A DNA stretch of 32,359 bases, from positions 1-32,359 of the forward strand of contig FTLJ01000014.1 in assembly GCA_900155495.1 (NCBI GenBank). The letters run 5' to 3'. This document shows positions 19,263 through 29,009 of the stretch, one piece after another. The translations under genes and the position numbers were made by a program. The DNA comes from Porogramme epimiltina. Taxonomy: Eukaryota > Basidiomycota > Agaricomycetes > Polyporales > Polyporaceae. Each line of letters begins with the position of its first letter. Positions within the stretch are counted from its first letter, which is position 1. The notes below the pieces were generated by a model. That model searched no databases, was not told where the DNA came from, and saw only the letters and a list, made by a program, of their open reading frames with translations.

Positions 19263-20567
19263 ATGCGTTCTACTGTCTTCGCACTCTTATCTCTCTTGGG
19301 TTTGGAGTTTCTCCCGAGCGTCGCCGCCCATGGCTACGTAAGCAACGTAGCTATTGACGGCACGTCGTACAAGGGAAACGTTCCGAATCAGACACCTAGT
19401 GCGCTCTCCCTCATCCCTCGCTCCTGCAATGCAGCCCAGTGTGACTGATGCGGATTCTACTCAGGCGACAGCCCTATTCGGCTGATAGATGATATAAGCC
19501 CCGTCAAGGGTTCTTCGAATCCGAACCTGTCCTGTGGACAGGGCGCGGCACTCGCAGCGATAGTCGCACCCGCGAACCCCGGAAGTTCTGTCTCATTCTC
19601 ATGGGTGTCGGGCGGGGGAGGGAATGTGAGTCCGTGGCATGCATCTGTACAACATGCTGGATCGCTGGCTGACACAAAGAACCTGCAGTGGCCGCACAAT
19701 ACAGGCCCGATCATGACATACATGGCAGCCTGTGAGGGCACGACATGCGACAAGTTCAACTCATCGGGCGCGAAGTGGTTCAAGATTGACGAGGCCGGCC
19801 AGCGAGGTTCTGGTTGGGTACAAGCGGATATTAGTATGCCTCTTGCACCCTTGCTGAGGACAACGCGTTAACTCGAGCTTCGAAGTGAATGGGAAGCCGT
19901 ACACGCTCACTCTCCCGAACAACATTCTTCCGGGGGACTACCTCATCCGGCATGAGGTGCGGCTTTCAGAGCTTATATTGAACTACTCGGCATAAACCTA
20001 ATCATATTGTAGCTTATCGCCCTGCAGATCGCCGTGTCACTGGGTGGTGCGGAGTTTTACCCTTCCTGTACTCAGGTCCACATCGGAGGAAACGGCAACG
20101 GCGCTCCAAACGCGACAGTAAGCTTCCCCGGCGCGTACTCGGATACCGATCCCGGTATACTCACCCCGGATGTGAGACGCCCCCCTTGTTTGCTGCAATC
20201 CAGATGAGCCTAATCACTAGTAAATGGGTAGGTATACAACCCTGGCTTCACATATGTGTTCCCCGGGCCTCCGATCGCTGCGTTCGTCACCGCGGCGGAA
20301 TCCGGGAGTAGCAATACCAGCAGCAGTGGCTCATCGAGCCCGGCATCTTCGGCGAGTGAAGCAGCATCTCCATCATCAACGACAGGTGGTGTCCCTGCGT
20401 CAACCGCTGGGGGTTATCCGCCCTCATCAGGATCGTCTGCCGCGTCTGCAAGCTCGAGTACTGCTGGCGCGTGTACTTTGGTGCACGGCGCTGCTCACTT
20501 TCGCCGTGACAATGGATATTGGCCACGCCGGCTACGTAGGGTCATGCGTCAGCTGGGTCAAGAGTAA
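19263..20567 (+). CDS. AA9 lytic polysaccharide monooxygenase with Ser-rich tail
   Basis: A secreted copper enzyme that cleaves cellulose or xyloglucan oxidatively. Clear exons are 19263-19398, 19465-19625, 19689-19833, about 19859/19878-19956, 20013-20171 and 20232-20567 (about 340 aa). A 22-residue signal peptide ends SVAA|H, so mature His1 is in place. The second copper His is in WPHNTGP (precursor residue 102). WFKIDEAG, DYLIRHE and GAEFYPSC are family landmarks, with Tyr of the last as axial ligand. An apparent in-frame TGA at 19447 is removed by the first intron. The junction between WVQADI and SSFEVNGKPY is unresolved: GTATGC at 19834 with the AG at 19877 is out of frame, and the AG at 19858 would make a 25-nt intron. 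Either a poor donor (GTTGGG, 19813) is used or the gene has a 1-nt lesion. No CBM1 is present. A Ser-rich linker leads to a basic end (WPRRLRRVMRQL). Confidence 0.88.
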
Positions 20568-20815
20568 AGATTCTTTGCCAGGTCCCGGGTCTCATGTCAC
20601 AGGATCTAAAGCTGCCACTCGCAGGATGATACATGAGATACCCAAGTTTGTCGGTGGAAGTAACTTATGTAGTTTATGCATGACGTCATCTCCATGTATA
20701 CCATTTTGTATGTATACCTATGTTGTACTTCTTATGCATATTATGTATCTTGCAGTGTGCTCGCTCTCACAGCGTGCCTCAGATCAAACTCGAAAATAAT
20801 AGATCACAAGATACA

Positions 20816-21883
20816 TTACACCAGATAATCCCTCCAGGGACGGATGTACACCGTGCCATCATCCGAACCCGATGCTAAGGTCTGGCCGTCCGGTGTGAAT
20901 TGGACTTGCGTCACCTTGTCGTTGTGCTCGTTGAACGTCTTCACGCACTGCCCATCGCTCCGCTTCCATAGCTTCACCGTGTTGTCCGACGACGCGCTCA
21001 CCACGTATTCCCCGCTCGGCTCGAACGCCGCCGAATTCACCATGCTGTCATGCCCCTCCAGGCTCAGCAGCTCCCCGCCACTGTACGAGTCGCACACCTT
21101 GACCACCGTGTCGCTCGACGCGCTCACCAGCTCCCGCCCGTCCCTCGAGAATCTCACCGCCCACACCGGTCCGTGGTGCTCGCGAAGGATCACGAGCGCC
21201 TCCCCGCTCTCCGCCGACCACACCCGCACCGTCCCGTCGTCGCTCGCAGTTGCAACGCGCGTGCTTCCCGGGTCGAATTCCGCCATCCATATCATCCCAT
21301 CGTGGCCCTCTAGCACCGCGTGCGGCGCGAAGTCCTCCTGTGCACGCCACAGCCGGCACTGGTAGTCTGCGCCACCCGAGACGAGCCAGCGGCCGTCGGG
21401 CGAGAACCGGGCGAACGTGACCATCGCGCTGTGCCCATCGAGCACGCGCTCCTCCACCCACGCGTCGCCCTCCGCGCGCCAAATGCGCACCGTCATGTCG
21501 TCCGAGCCCGATGCGAGGCGCTGCCCGTCAGGAGCCCATGCGACGGTGTGCACGGTCCCAGTATCACGGCCCTCGAGCGTCGCCTTGAGCTCGCCGTTCT
21601 GCACGTTCCAGAGCATGATCCGGCCTTCGCCGCCGGCGGACGCAAGGGTCGTGTTGTCTGGCGAGAACGCGAGGAACCAGACCGTGTCGCCGTGTCGCTC
21701 CCACTTGTACCTGATACCGCGGTCCTCGATGTCCCAGAGGATGATTGTTGTATCGTCTGAGCCGCTCGCGACCCAGTGGCTGTCCGGCGAGACTGCAAGA
21801 GAGGTGACGGTGCCGGTGTGCCCGTTTGCCGCAGGTTCCCAGGGTTTATCCTCACGCCGGTGGGTTCCGGTTTCGGGATTCAT
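20816..21883 (-). CDS. WD40-repeat protein, probable eight-bladed propeller
   Basis: A single exon of 355 aa, unusual beside the intron-rich neighbours. Eight WD repeats fill the chain from residue about 20 to the end, each with the GH...(V)...F(S)PDG...(L)ASGSDD(T)(V)(R)(L)W pattern, for example SPDSHWVASGSDDTTIILWD and APDGQRLASGSDDMTVRIWR. The sixth blade ends VKVCDS rather than VKLWD. No extra domain is attached: the first 19 residues are a hydrophilic leader. WD40 propellers are protein-interaction scaffolds, and stand-alone WD40 genes are expanded in Agaricomycetes, so no specific partner can be named. The gene is tail to tail with AA9 (248 nt) and starts only 112 nt after the stop of the upstream minus-strand gene. 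Confidence 0.93.
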   Translation of the reverse strand: MNPETGTHRREDKPWEPAANGHTGTVTSLAVSPDSHWVASGSDDTTIILWDIEDRGIRYKWERHGDTVWFLAFSPDNTTLASAGGEGRIMLWNVQNGELKATLEGRDTGTVHTVAWAPDGQRLASGSDDMTVRIWRAEGDAWVEERVLDGHSAMVTFARFSPDGRWLVSGGADYQCRLWRAQEDFAPHAVLEGHDGMIWMAEFDPGSTRVATASDDGTVRVWSAESGEALVILREHHGPVWAVRFSRDGRELVSASSDTVVKVCDSYSGGELLSLEGHDSMVNSAAFEPSGEYVVSASSDNTVKLWKRSDGQCVKTFNEHNDKVTQVQFTPDGQTLASGSDDGTVYIRPWRDYLV

Positions 21884-21995
21884 TGGTGTGTTATCGTCGT
21901 TCGGTGGGGGAACGGCCGGTTTTGAACTCTGAATTCTGGTGGGGGGAGCTACGAAGTCTGATGAGCTTCAGATGGGCTGAAGTACATGGGAAGCT

Positions 21996-23549
21996 CTATA
22001 TACCTTCTTGCTCCTCTCTCTCAATCATGGGCGAGTCTTCCAGTTTATCCAACGCAACATTTCCTACTAGCTCCTGTGGTCCAGACTCTGGCATACGTAC
22101 GTCGACTGACAACGTGCCAACACCACTTTCGTCGACGTCAATCGGCGGCTTCAGCTCGTGAAGACTTGCACGGATGTCTTCGGGGATTCCTCGCTCCTAC
22201 GCACAAACACAGTTAACAATGTTGTTGGAGAAGTCACCTCCTGCGTAGAATGACACGTACCTGGAATATCGCGGTTACGTCCCGATCGCACGCAATAGCC
22301 CATTTCGCTTCCGAGTTCTGACAAGAGTAGGAGTTAGTGTGATCCAGGATCCTACACATCGTTGTCTTAGGTCATGCACGAACCTCGAGAATATACTCCA
22401 GCAATGGCTCCACAGGGTCAAATCCCTGTTCAACAGTTTGAATCTTCGCGAGTTGTGGGATGATGAATGAAAAGGCGTACCCCTCCGCGCTGTGTTGATT
22501 CATCGATGTCCGACTCCCCTGAGTCCGTGTTGGGTGACATCCGGACTGCGCCCTCATCATCGTCCTCGCCCTGGTCAGGCAAGACATGCGGGCCCGCGGC
22601 GGCACGGATCGGCCTCCTCCACCACATGCGCGATTTCATCTTGTAATAATGGATGAAAATGCACTGATCCGGACTCTCCAGCTCCGAATTCGCTCTTTCC
22701 TCGCCCGTGTCCTTGCTCTTACCCTTGATCGTGCGCGGAGAGGGCGGCGCCTGAGGCTTCTGTGTCGGGCCGTAGTTGAAGTCCGGGTTCGACAGGGTCT
22801 CATTCGCGATACAGACGGACACGTTTGCGGTGACGAGATCGGCGAGGTTGAGGTTCAAGTAGCCTTCCTGCTGTCGGAACGATTGGTTTTGGAACGCCGC
22901 GACGTACCACTTGCGGGTACACGTGGTGCCGGACACGAACAGCAAGTCCTGCTCGCGCAAGTCGAGTTCGAACCGACTGTTCGCCAGTTCCATCCAGCTG
23001 TCGAAGTGGTCGCGCATGTATGTCACGATCCGCCGCTTCGATTGGATGTACGTCGTTATCCCTGGTGGCTCGAGCACAAGGATCGCGCCCATGTCGGACT
23101 TGCACACAAACTTAAAGCCTGCGCCAGCCTCTACAGGCAGGCCTCCACTGGTGGGAAGGGCATCGCTGTCAGCGAGATGCAAGATATACAAACCATTCAA
23201 TGCCTTACGTGTTTGCGTCTGCAGATGCGTCGACCTTCTCGGAAGACACAGATTTACTGAATAGGGTGGCGCGTTTGATCGTTTCTGCAGGCCCGAAGAT
23301 GACGGGAGGTCGTTCAAACTTCACATGACCCTGTGGGTAGTCGTTCTCCGGGTTTGCTTCCTTAGCGGAGTGGAAGAGGGGCGTATAGCGACCTTGAAGG
23401 GAGGGATATATGACGGATCCCCAGCTTAATACTTGCGAGTAGTTCTGCGGTTCAGGGTCCCAGAGTGGGAGGCCGTATCCGAGAGTAAAGAGCTGCCGTT
23501 GATATACATCCCAGATGTGCGTCGTCTTGAGGGAGCGAGGGTGAGCCAT
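21996..23549 (-). CDS. Agaricomycete-type protein of unknown function (435 aa)
   Basis: Five exons on the minus strand: 23549-23209, 23147-22481, 22425-22384, 22317-22261 and 22196-21996. Introns are 61, 55, 66 and 64 nt, all in phase. The N-terminus has HIWDVYQRQLFTLGYGLPLW and a DPEP motif, followed by a segment ending near GRYTPLFHSA. Exon 2 carries VEAGAGFKFVCKSDMGAILV, a Y-M-R-D-H-F-D-S-W block, DLLFVSGTTCTRKWYVAAF and IHYYKMKSR followed by RAAAGPHVLP. The short exon 3 (GFDPVEPLLEYILE) and exon 4 (NSEAKWAIACDRDV) match the layout I recall for a large family of uncharacterised Agaricomycete proteins that end in a D-P-V-E-x-L-L-x-Y-I-L segment. That resemblance is from memory and unverified. 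There is no signal peptide or membrane segment. Intron 2 read through in another frame looks coding, which can mislead gene callers. Confidence 0.85.
21997..22002 (-). promoter_or_regulatory. TATA element of the WD40 gene, overlapping the upstream stop codon
   Basis: TATATA on the minus strand lies 114-119 nt before the WD40 ATG, the same spacing as in the first MFS gene. It overlaps the final Ile codon and TAG of the upstream gene, so promoter and coding end share bases. Confidence 0.6.
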
Positions 23550-24480
23550 GCGGGGATTGCGCTAAGGAACAGGAGGGCGAATGTGTGCGAGTTGACCGCG
23601 GTATAAGAGGTTCCCGAGTATTGACGATGGGGGCGATACGCCCGACATCCACCTTCTCAAACCTTATACAGCTAAATTAATGTCCTGACACGAGGCTAAG
23701 AAGTCCTACGGCCACGAGACTGTGGGCGATGACGTGAGAAACGAAAGTTGTGCGTAGAACATACCTACTGATGTGAAGCACAGCCGTTTCTCGATGTGTG
23801 AACGAGGATCGCCACCTGGGTATCGTTGGTAAGGAATCTGGCCAAAGCCTCATTAATGGCGCTATCGATGGGTCACGAAGTTGATGTGAGACGCGTACGG
23901 TCCACTTAGAGAAATTGAACTCACTGTGTTCACCATTATTGGATTTGAAGGGCGCTTCTGGGCCTTTTTGAGTAGATTGGGTTTTCATATCGAGGGATTT
24001 CTCCTTGGGGTCAAAGTTCCTTCTTCCTGTTCCACGGGGATGTTTTGGATCGAGTATGGTTGAGGCTACGGGCAAGCCGCGAGTGTTGTTACCAATACAC
24101 GTGATATACGTTGGTGGTCGCGGCCTACGTAAGCTACGTAAGGGCGCTTAATTTACCATCCCTTCGTCTGCTTCAATGACGTCATGACATGTTTGCGCGA
24201 CGATTGGGAGCCTGAAGGGCGTACGACTCCCCAGAGACCGTCTCCGAATGTCTTGATAGTCTTATTACGTCTCTACTCTCAGATATTTAACATCGCGCAG
24301 ATAATCTGCACTCAGAAGGTGTTAGCCTGGTGTAGAAATATCGAGTCTCGACGTATAGATGACGGATGCTAGGGACACGTTGAAGAAATACAAACGAAGG
24401 GGTGCGATGAGTACTATGCTACAAGAAGTGAAAATGACATGTGAATGGTGATAGATGAGGGGTATGGCTTCAATGCCCTG
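23550..24480. other. Intergenic, possible short minus-strand gene
   Basis: On the minus strand a frame from ATG 23988 (MKTQSTQKGPEAPFKSNNGE) could splice at a GTGGAC donor to a segment reading AINEALARFLTNDTQVAILV. Upstream sits CACGTG next to a TATA-like site (about 24100). The donor is weak and alternatives exist, so no gene is called. The rest shows nothing recognisable. Confidence 0.3.
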
Positions 24481-25270
24481 CTAGGGATCGTATCGGGTGG
24501 GTATCCTGCGTACGCGCGCACTCCTCCGGACTTTTACAGGCGGGGCGTCCAACTCCCTCCCTGTCTCCTCTACTACTTCCTCGAGTTTACGCTTCTTACT
24601 GCCGACAAAAGTATCTTCCCCCGTCGCTTCCATATGAGACGCGGCCTCCGATGAAACGACCCGTCGCCGCTGGCTAGATACTGGCACATCGGCGGGATCC
24701 TCGTAGACAAAGGCGGGAGATTGTTCCTGTGCTGTTGGCGACTGCTTTTCATCCAGGTGCTCTTCTCCGTCAGTGTGATCTTCTTTACCGTTCTGGGTGC
24801 CATGGAACGGTCCACCTTCTACGAATGGGAACTCGTCGTGGGCGAACGTGCTCAAGCTGGCGCGGGCCGCCCCCGCGCGCCTCTGAGCCTCCTGCCTGGT
24901 GACACGTCTCTTTTCTAGAGAAAGAGAGAGACGGCCAGGCATTCTTGTGATAGGAGCCTGTGCGGGGCTGACATAACTGTGATCTCCGTCAGTGTTCCCG
25001 TATGAGATTGTTCCAGAAATGAAAATCTGACGCAATGACCGAACTTTGGACTCCACGTCGGTCGACTCTGTTCTCTTTATCCGGAATAGGCGAAGTAGAC
25101 GCGTCGCTCCCGTGTTCTTGCAATACTATGAACTTCTTCCTCCTATACTTTGGCGGAAGATGCGCGTAATTTGTCGACAGGACGAACGCCGTGGTGGCAT
25201 CTTGGAAGTGGTCAGAGTTAAGTCATTTCTCTGGGATAACTTCCTCTTAGAGATACTCACTGGGAGGCAT
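24481..25270 (-). CDS. Small basic nuclear-type protein G (about 224 aa)
   Basis: Exon 1 is 25270-25261 (ATG plus 7 nt, phase 1) and intron 1 is 25260-25201 with GTGAGT, a CTGAC branch site and an AAG acceptor. Exon 2 starts 25200 and reads NATTAFVLSTNYAHLPPKYR then a KEN motif (PDKENRVD, residues 45-47). The last exon ends 24481 and reads through MPGRLSLSLEKRRVTRQEAQ, an acidic middle, and a basic tail (KKRKLEEVV, PPVKVRRSARVRRIPTRYDP). The exon 2/3 junction is uncertain. GTCAGA at 25031 to CACAG at 24977 fits phase and branch point but has a weak donor. If exon 1 is wrong, translation could start at 24942 (153 aa). No domain was recognised. The Lys/Arg clusters suggest the nucleus, and KEN could be a degron (inference). 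Confidence 0.6.
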
Positions 25271-25830
25271 TGCGACGTATATACACGGGCGAAATAAGGT
25301 AGAAGCAGCGATTTCGGAAGACGAAGGCAATCGAGTTACCCGTCGGTAAGTGGTCAGGGTGGCTGGCAAGAGGGAAGCGCGCGGGCGCTCCTCTGCTGCT
25401 CGATCACAGCCGCTCTCGACCGGGCCCCGTCAGTGGCGCAGCCGAGAATCGGGACAATGTGCCGCCGCCGCCGAAGACATCCTAGTCGAGTACATTCGGG
25501 GATTAAAGCTCAAGCTGTTGAACGGATGATGCACTACACGACAGCAGAATTCAGAATAACTCTCTGTAAAGCATTCCATAGCAAGCGACGTGCAGATACA
25601 AATAAATCCGATCGAGTACAACATGGGTATAGATACTTGTCATAACTTAGAGGCAGTGGAGATCCTGAGTACCCCTCTTCGGTCTCGTACCTGCGGACCA
25701 AACTCTGAGGAAGTGTACAGTAGCTTAAACCACTGACTCGTGTAACAGGCAAGAAGGAGAGAGGAGCAGCCCGTCGCCGTCCCCCGTCATCGCCGTCCTA
25801 GCGAGAGCGTAAAGCAAAGATCACCGAGGC
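25271..25830. other. Intergenic, no gene seen
   Basis: About 560 nt between two minus-strand small genes. A TATATA lies at about 25278-25284, too close (about 8 nt) to the proposed start of gene G to be its TATA box, which leaves some doubt about that start. Nothing else was recognised. Confidence 0.4.
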
Positions 25831-26353
25831 TCAACGACGTCGCTTTCCCGCTGCCTTCCTCTTTGAACCTGCTGAGCTCTTCCTCGGCCGGCTGTTTTTG
25901 CTGGATGTACCATCGTTAGAACGACGTTGCCTCTTCTTAGGCGGCTCCTTCTCGTCGTCAGAATAGCCTTCGATTTCGTCCAGGACGACGGCTCCCTGAC
26001 CACCATGGTGGTCCGAGCGCAAATTCTCTTTCTCGTCCGAATCAGCTTCGCTCAATGTCGGAGAGTTCTCCTCCCCTGAGGTCCACTGTATCTTTTGATA
26101 GGTTCCGAGCTTCAAGCTCAGAAGACCTTCCAAAAGGATTTTCGTCTCGACACTGATTAGAGGGGAATCGTACGTGGTCAGATAACTACGGGTATTATGC
26201 GGCTATCTTACGTGTGTGGAAGACGGTTTGAAAAGTTCTTGGCCCCCGGCGGAGGTACGCGACCGTTAACTAGAGATGTGGTCAAGTGGTCAATGAAGAT
26301 GGACTACTAATTAGTGACAGACATGTCCACTTACCGGACCTGGCTGAACTCAT
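25831..26353 (-). CDS. Small basic nuclear-type protein H (132 aa)
   Basis: Three exons on the minus strand: 26353-26335, 26269-26212 and 26152-25831. Donors GTAAGT and GTAAGA and acceptors CTAG and TCAG are strong, introns are 65 and 59 nt, and phases 1 and 2 are consistent. The protein begins MSSARSVNGRVPPPGAKNFS, has a helix-like segment VETKILLEGLLSLKLGTYQK (27-46), an acidic middle with a KEN motif (67-69), and a tail dense in basic clusters (EPPKKRQRRSND, GSKRKAAGKRRR). No domain was recognised. Exon layout, size and basic tail resemble gene J (28460-29009) and partly gene G, suggesting diverged paralogues. Confidence 0.65.
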
Positions 26354-27355
26354 CCTCAATGTGTGGTAGAGGTGTAGTTACCTCAAAAGCTCGGTGTAGA
26401 AAGGGGGAGGGTGGTCTGGGGAGCGAGCGCGTACCCAGGTGGTGGGTGGGGTACAGGAGGTGCAAGCGCCAGCCGGCTTACTTATGCTCCTCGCTTATCC
26501 GGAGCTCCATTTGAGGGACCCCCCCCCCGCCGGACTGTCCCGCCCCCCAAAATCATATTTATCCTTAACCTGGCGGAATTTAGACGCTGCGTGCTTAAGG
26601 TCTGGTAACAATGTTATTCTTCAAGGCAAAAATCTGACACACCACGTAAGCAATTTGATAGAGCGAGCGTGTATCCATTACTCATGACAATCCGCACAAA
26701 ACTCTACCCATATACGGTCACTCAACACGCCACCTCTTCGTCATACCTCTTCAGGCTCTTCTCAAGCCACCTTAACATTTCTGTTGCAACTTCATGACGC
26801 ATTCCATTTGAGGGTTGTAGCGATGGTTTTCCTTGGGAGCGGCGTTTCATTCCGTAGTGTTAATGTATTCGTCAAATTTTTCACTCACACACCCAGGAGG
26901 CAAGCTCTCTAGGTAAGATCAAAAGTATAAGCGGCTAAATCAGCAGCGTACACGATCATTAGACGCCCGGTGGTTGGTAAAAGGAGACTAAACTAGCAAG
27001 ATTTAGGGCCGGCGCAGACGCGCGACGCGTCGGTCCCGTGACTTTAGATATGAACCCATGGCCAGTCGCGACTTTGGCCTCCCGCCCACACTCACGTTCA
27101 CTTTATGCACCCGTGGGTGAGTCCACAATGTACAGTTGAAGGGACGTTGAGGTGTATTGTCTATATCTCGCTTGAAACGCGTATCGCTGACCACGTCAGA
27201 CGTCCTGCACTCACTTGTGGGGCTATCTATTTCCGTGACCAACTTTGAGCGCTGTGTTACACAAGTTGATACGGTGGATCCTATCTAAGTGGGGCGCATG
27301 AGCTTTTCGTCTATCTTACATCCCTCACCCAGAGTACTCGTGCAAGAGTCACCTC
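26354..27355. other. Intergenic, low-complexity patches
   Basis: A G-rich tract (26400-26460) and a run of ten C at 26519-26528 followed by C/G-rich sequence stand out in otherwise AT-richer DNA. The 11-mer CCATTTGAGGG occurs at 26507 and again at 26804. No gene is supported. Confidence 0.4.
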
Positions 27356-27868
27356 ATGTTGGTACTAGACTTCATCCGCTTGGCTTTACGAGCTACTGAG
27401 CGTGGATTCATATCGAGTTACCAACCTGCCACGGGTGTAGTGACTCTTTTCGAGTTGAGTTTCGAAAAAGTATGGAAAGCAATAGAAAACTGCCTCAAAC
27501 GGAAGGCAGAGGCAGGTGAGTTGCACGAGCGATTTTACCAGCCGCGGTCGACTAAGCCTACATCTCGCTGCTTTGAGTGAATCTCCGGAAGCGGGGAGAG
27601 AAACGAGACGTTGGTAAAGCTTCCCTTTCCAGGATCGAGCTTCGGGCTACCGGGAAGATGCCACTTATCGTTGTGTTTCTACAGTCACCAGCTCCCCGGC
27701 GTGCTACCAACGCACCAGGATAAGGGGGCTCCTCGACTCTTCAAAGCGGAGATTTACTCCAGTAAACCAACGTGGACAAGCCGGTACGCCTGCACAACAT
27801 TTCCCTACTCGCACATTCCCCGGAGTCTCACGCGCAATAGCACAACTCTGACACGTCAGGAAGCATAA
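27356..27868 (+). CDS. Possible two-exon small gene (131 aa)
   Basis: ATG 27356 opens MLVLDFIRLALRATERGFIS and continues to LFELSFEKVWKAIENCLKRK before a GTGAGT donor at 27516. The acceptor TTTCCAG at 27626-27632 restores the frame (phase 1) into a second exon 27633-27868, including THQDKGAPRLFKAEIYSS and ending TLTRQEA. The 117-nt intron is long for this window and no domain is seen. It is offered as a candidate only; coding by chance is possible at this length. Confidence 0.3.
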
Positions 27869-27928
27869 CTTCTTGAGCCAAATCGGAGGCCACCACCGCG
27901 AGAAAATATATTCGTACCCTGCGACTTA

Positions 27929-28192
27929 CTATTTTCGTCCCACATTCTTGACAGGGGACGTTCCCACTTCTACTATAGACTCCGAAATACACACCACCTC
28001 ACTCCTGGGAGCAGCAGCTGCGGCATGAAACCACTTCCGGAGAAAGGAGACTGAAGCTCAGGGGCCGGGAGGATCTCGGCGGGCGCCCACATCTGTATCG
28101 AGATCAACGTCAGCACGGCTGCGGGTCACTTGGTGTTGCTTCATATGGTGGAGGGAGGCAAGTCTCTCAATTGACTCCGGGGAGATCGAGTA
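27929..28192 (-). other. Coding-like minus-strand segments, gene unresolved
   Basis: On the minus strand 28192-28058 reads YSISPESIERLASLHHMKQH... and ends in TGA. The same frame continues open from 28057 to 27929 (FLRKWFHAAAAAPRSEVVCI...), ending in TAG inside a GTAAGT donor-like site. A 66-nt intron (GTGCTG to CTTCAG) would join them across the stop. No convincing 5' exon was found. It may be a small gene or a remnant. Confidence 0.3.
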
Positions 28193-28459
28193 CTATTCTC
28201 CCTGCATACTAGGCTCTGTAGCTCGATAGACTCTCTAGGTGCACTCCTTCATAAGCAGACACTACTAGTAGCACTTTCATAGGTCGAACAGCGCAAATTG
28301 TCAGACATTGAGCTCGTCACAGAACGATGTGAATTATGATACACTCCCTACGGTGACTGCCAAAACTCGGTATTGAAGCAACGTGAAATAGTCTGATACA
28401 ATTCCAGTCCTAGACCGTCTAGGTTCCTTCGACGTCTCCTCTCAAACCCGCGCTACGGA

Positions 28460-29009
28460 CTACAGGTCAAGCCGCTTCGGTTTCATCACCACCCGTCTGC
28501 TCCTTCGCAGCTTCTTAGTCGGAGGAGCGCCTACCCCGCCCTCAGCGACCTTGGAGGCGCCGTGGAGGATATTTTCGTCGGGACGCTTGCGCTTGTTGCT
28601 CGCATTTGCCTTGCGAGAAGGTGCAAGAACTTCTTCGGCGGTACTAGAGCCGCTACAGGTGGGATACCGGGCTGCGGGTCTACCATTGGCTGTGACTCCT
28701 TCCTTGGCCTGCCTTTCAGCTAGGAGTTTTGCACAAATGGGGATTGCGTCTTGAACAATCGTTTTGCTGCAATGTTTATGTTAGTTTAACCGTCTGCGAC
28801 ACGCGCTGAAGAGGACTATGACCCAATGGGAAGAAAACCTTACATGATGTCTTCAGAGTACGGCGCAGCATCATCGGCGACGAGGGTGGCTGGTTTAACT
28901 TTTGTTTGGATCGTCGTAGACTCTGCAGAGAGCAAGGACGGAAGGCACGGAAGTGGTCAGGAACAGATAATGAGTCTGAGACGATATATAGCTCCATACT
29001 TTTGGCCAT
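28460..29009 (-). CDS. Small basic nuclear-type protein J (131 aa)
   Basis: Three exons on the minus strand: 29009-29000 (10 nt), 28922-28844 and 28766-28460. Intron 1 (77 nt) runs GTATGG to CTGCAG with a CTGAC branch site. Intron 2 (77 nt) runs GTAAGG to GCAG with a CTAAC branch site. Phases are 1 and 2. The protein starts MAKKSTTIQTKVKPATLVAD, has a helix-like DIIKTIVQDAIPICAKLLAE segment, a Ser/Ala middle, a KRKRPDE cluster and a basic end (PPTKKLRRSRRVVMKPKRLDL minus its last residues resembles the PPVKVRRSARV end of gene G). No domain was recognised. The third exon alone has 101 open codons without an internal ATG start, which hides the gene from simple ORF searches. A nuclear role is inferred from composition only. 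Confidence 0.68.

Noticed and set aside
19441..19450. In-frame TGA as evidence that AA9 is a pseudogene
   Set aside because: A 66-nt GT-AG intron (19399-19464) with a CTGAT branch site removes it and restores the conserved protein.
22430..22605. Separate minus-strand frame (AEGYAFSFIIPQLAKIQ) as its own exon
   Set aside because: It is the other-frame reading of the 55-nt second intron of the 435-aa gene; splicing gives a consistent protein.
26507..26814. CCATTTGAGGG repeated 297 nt apart
   Set aside because: An 11-mer pair with no longer flanking similarity; not enough to define a repeat element.
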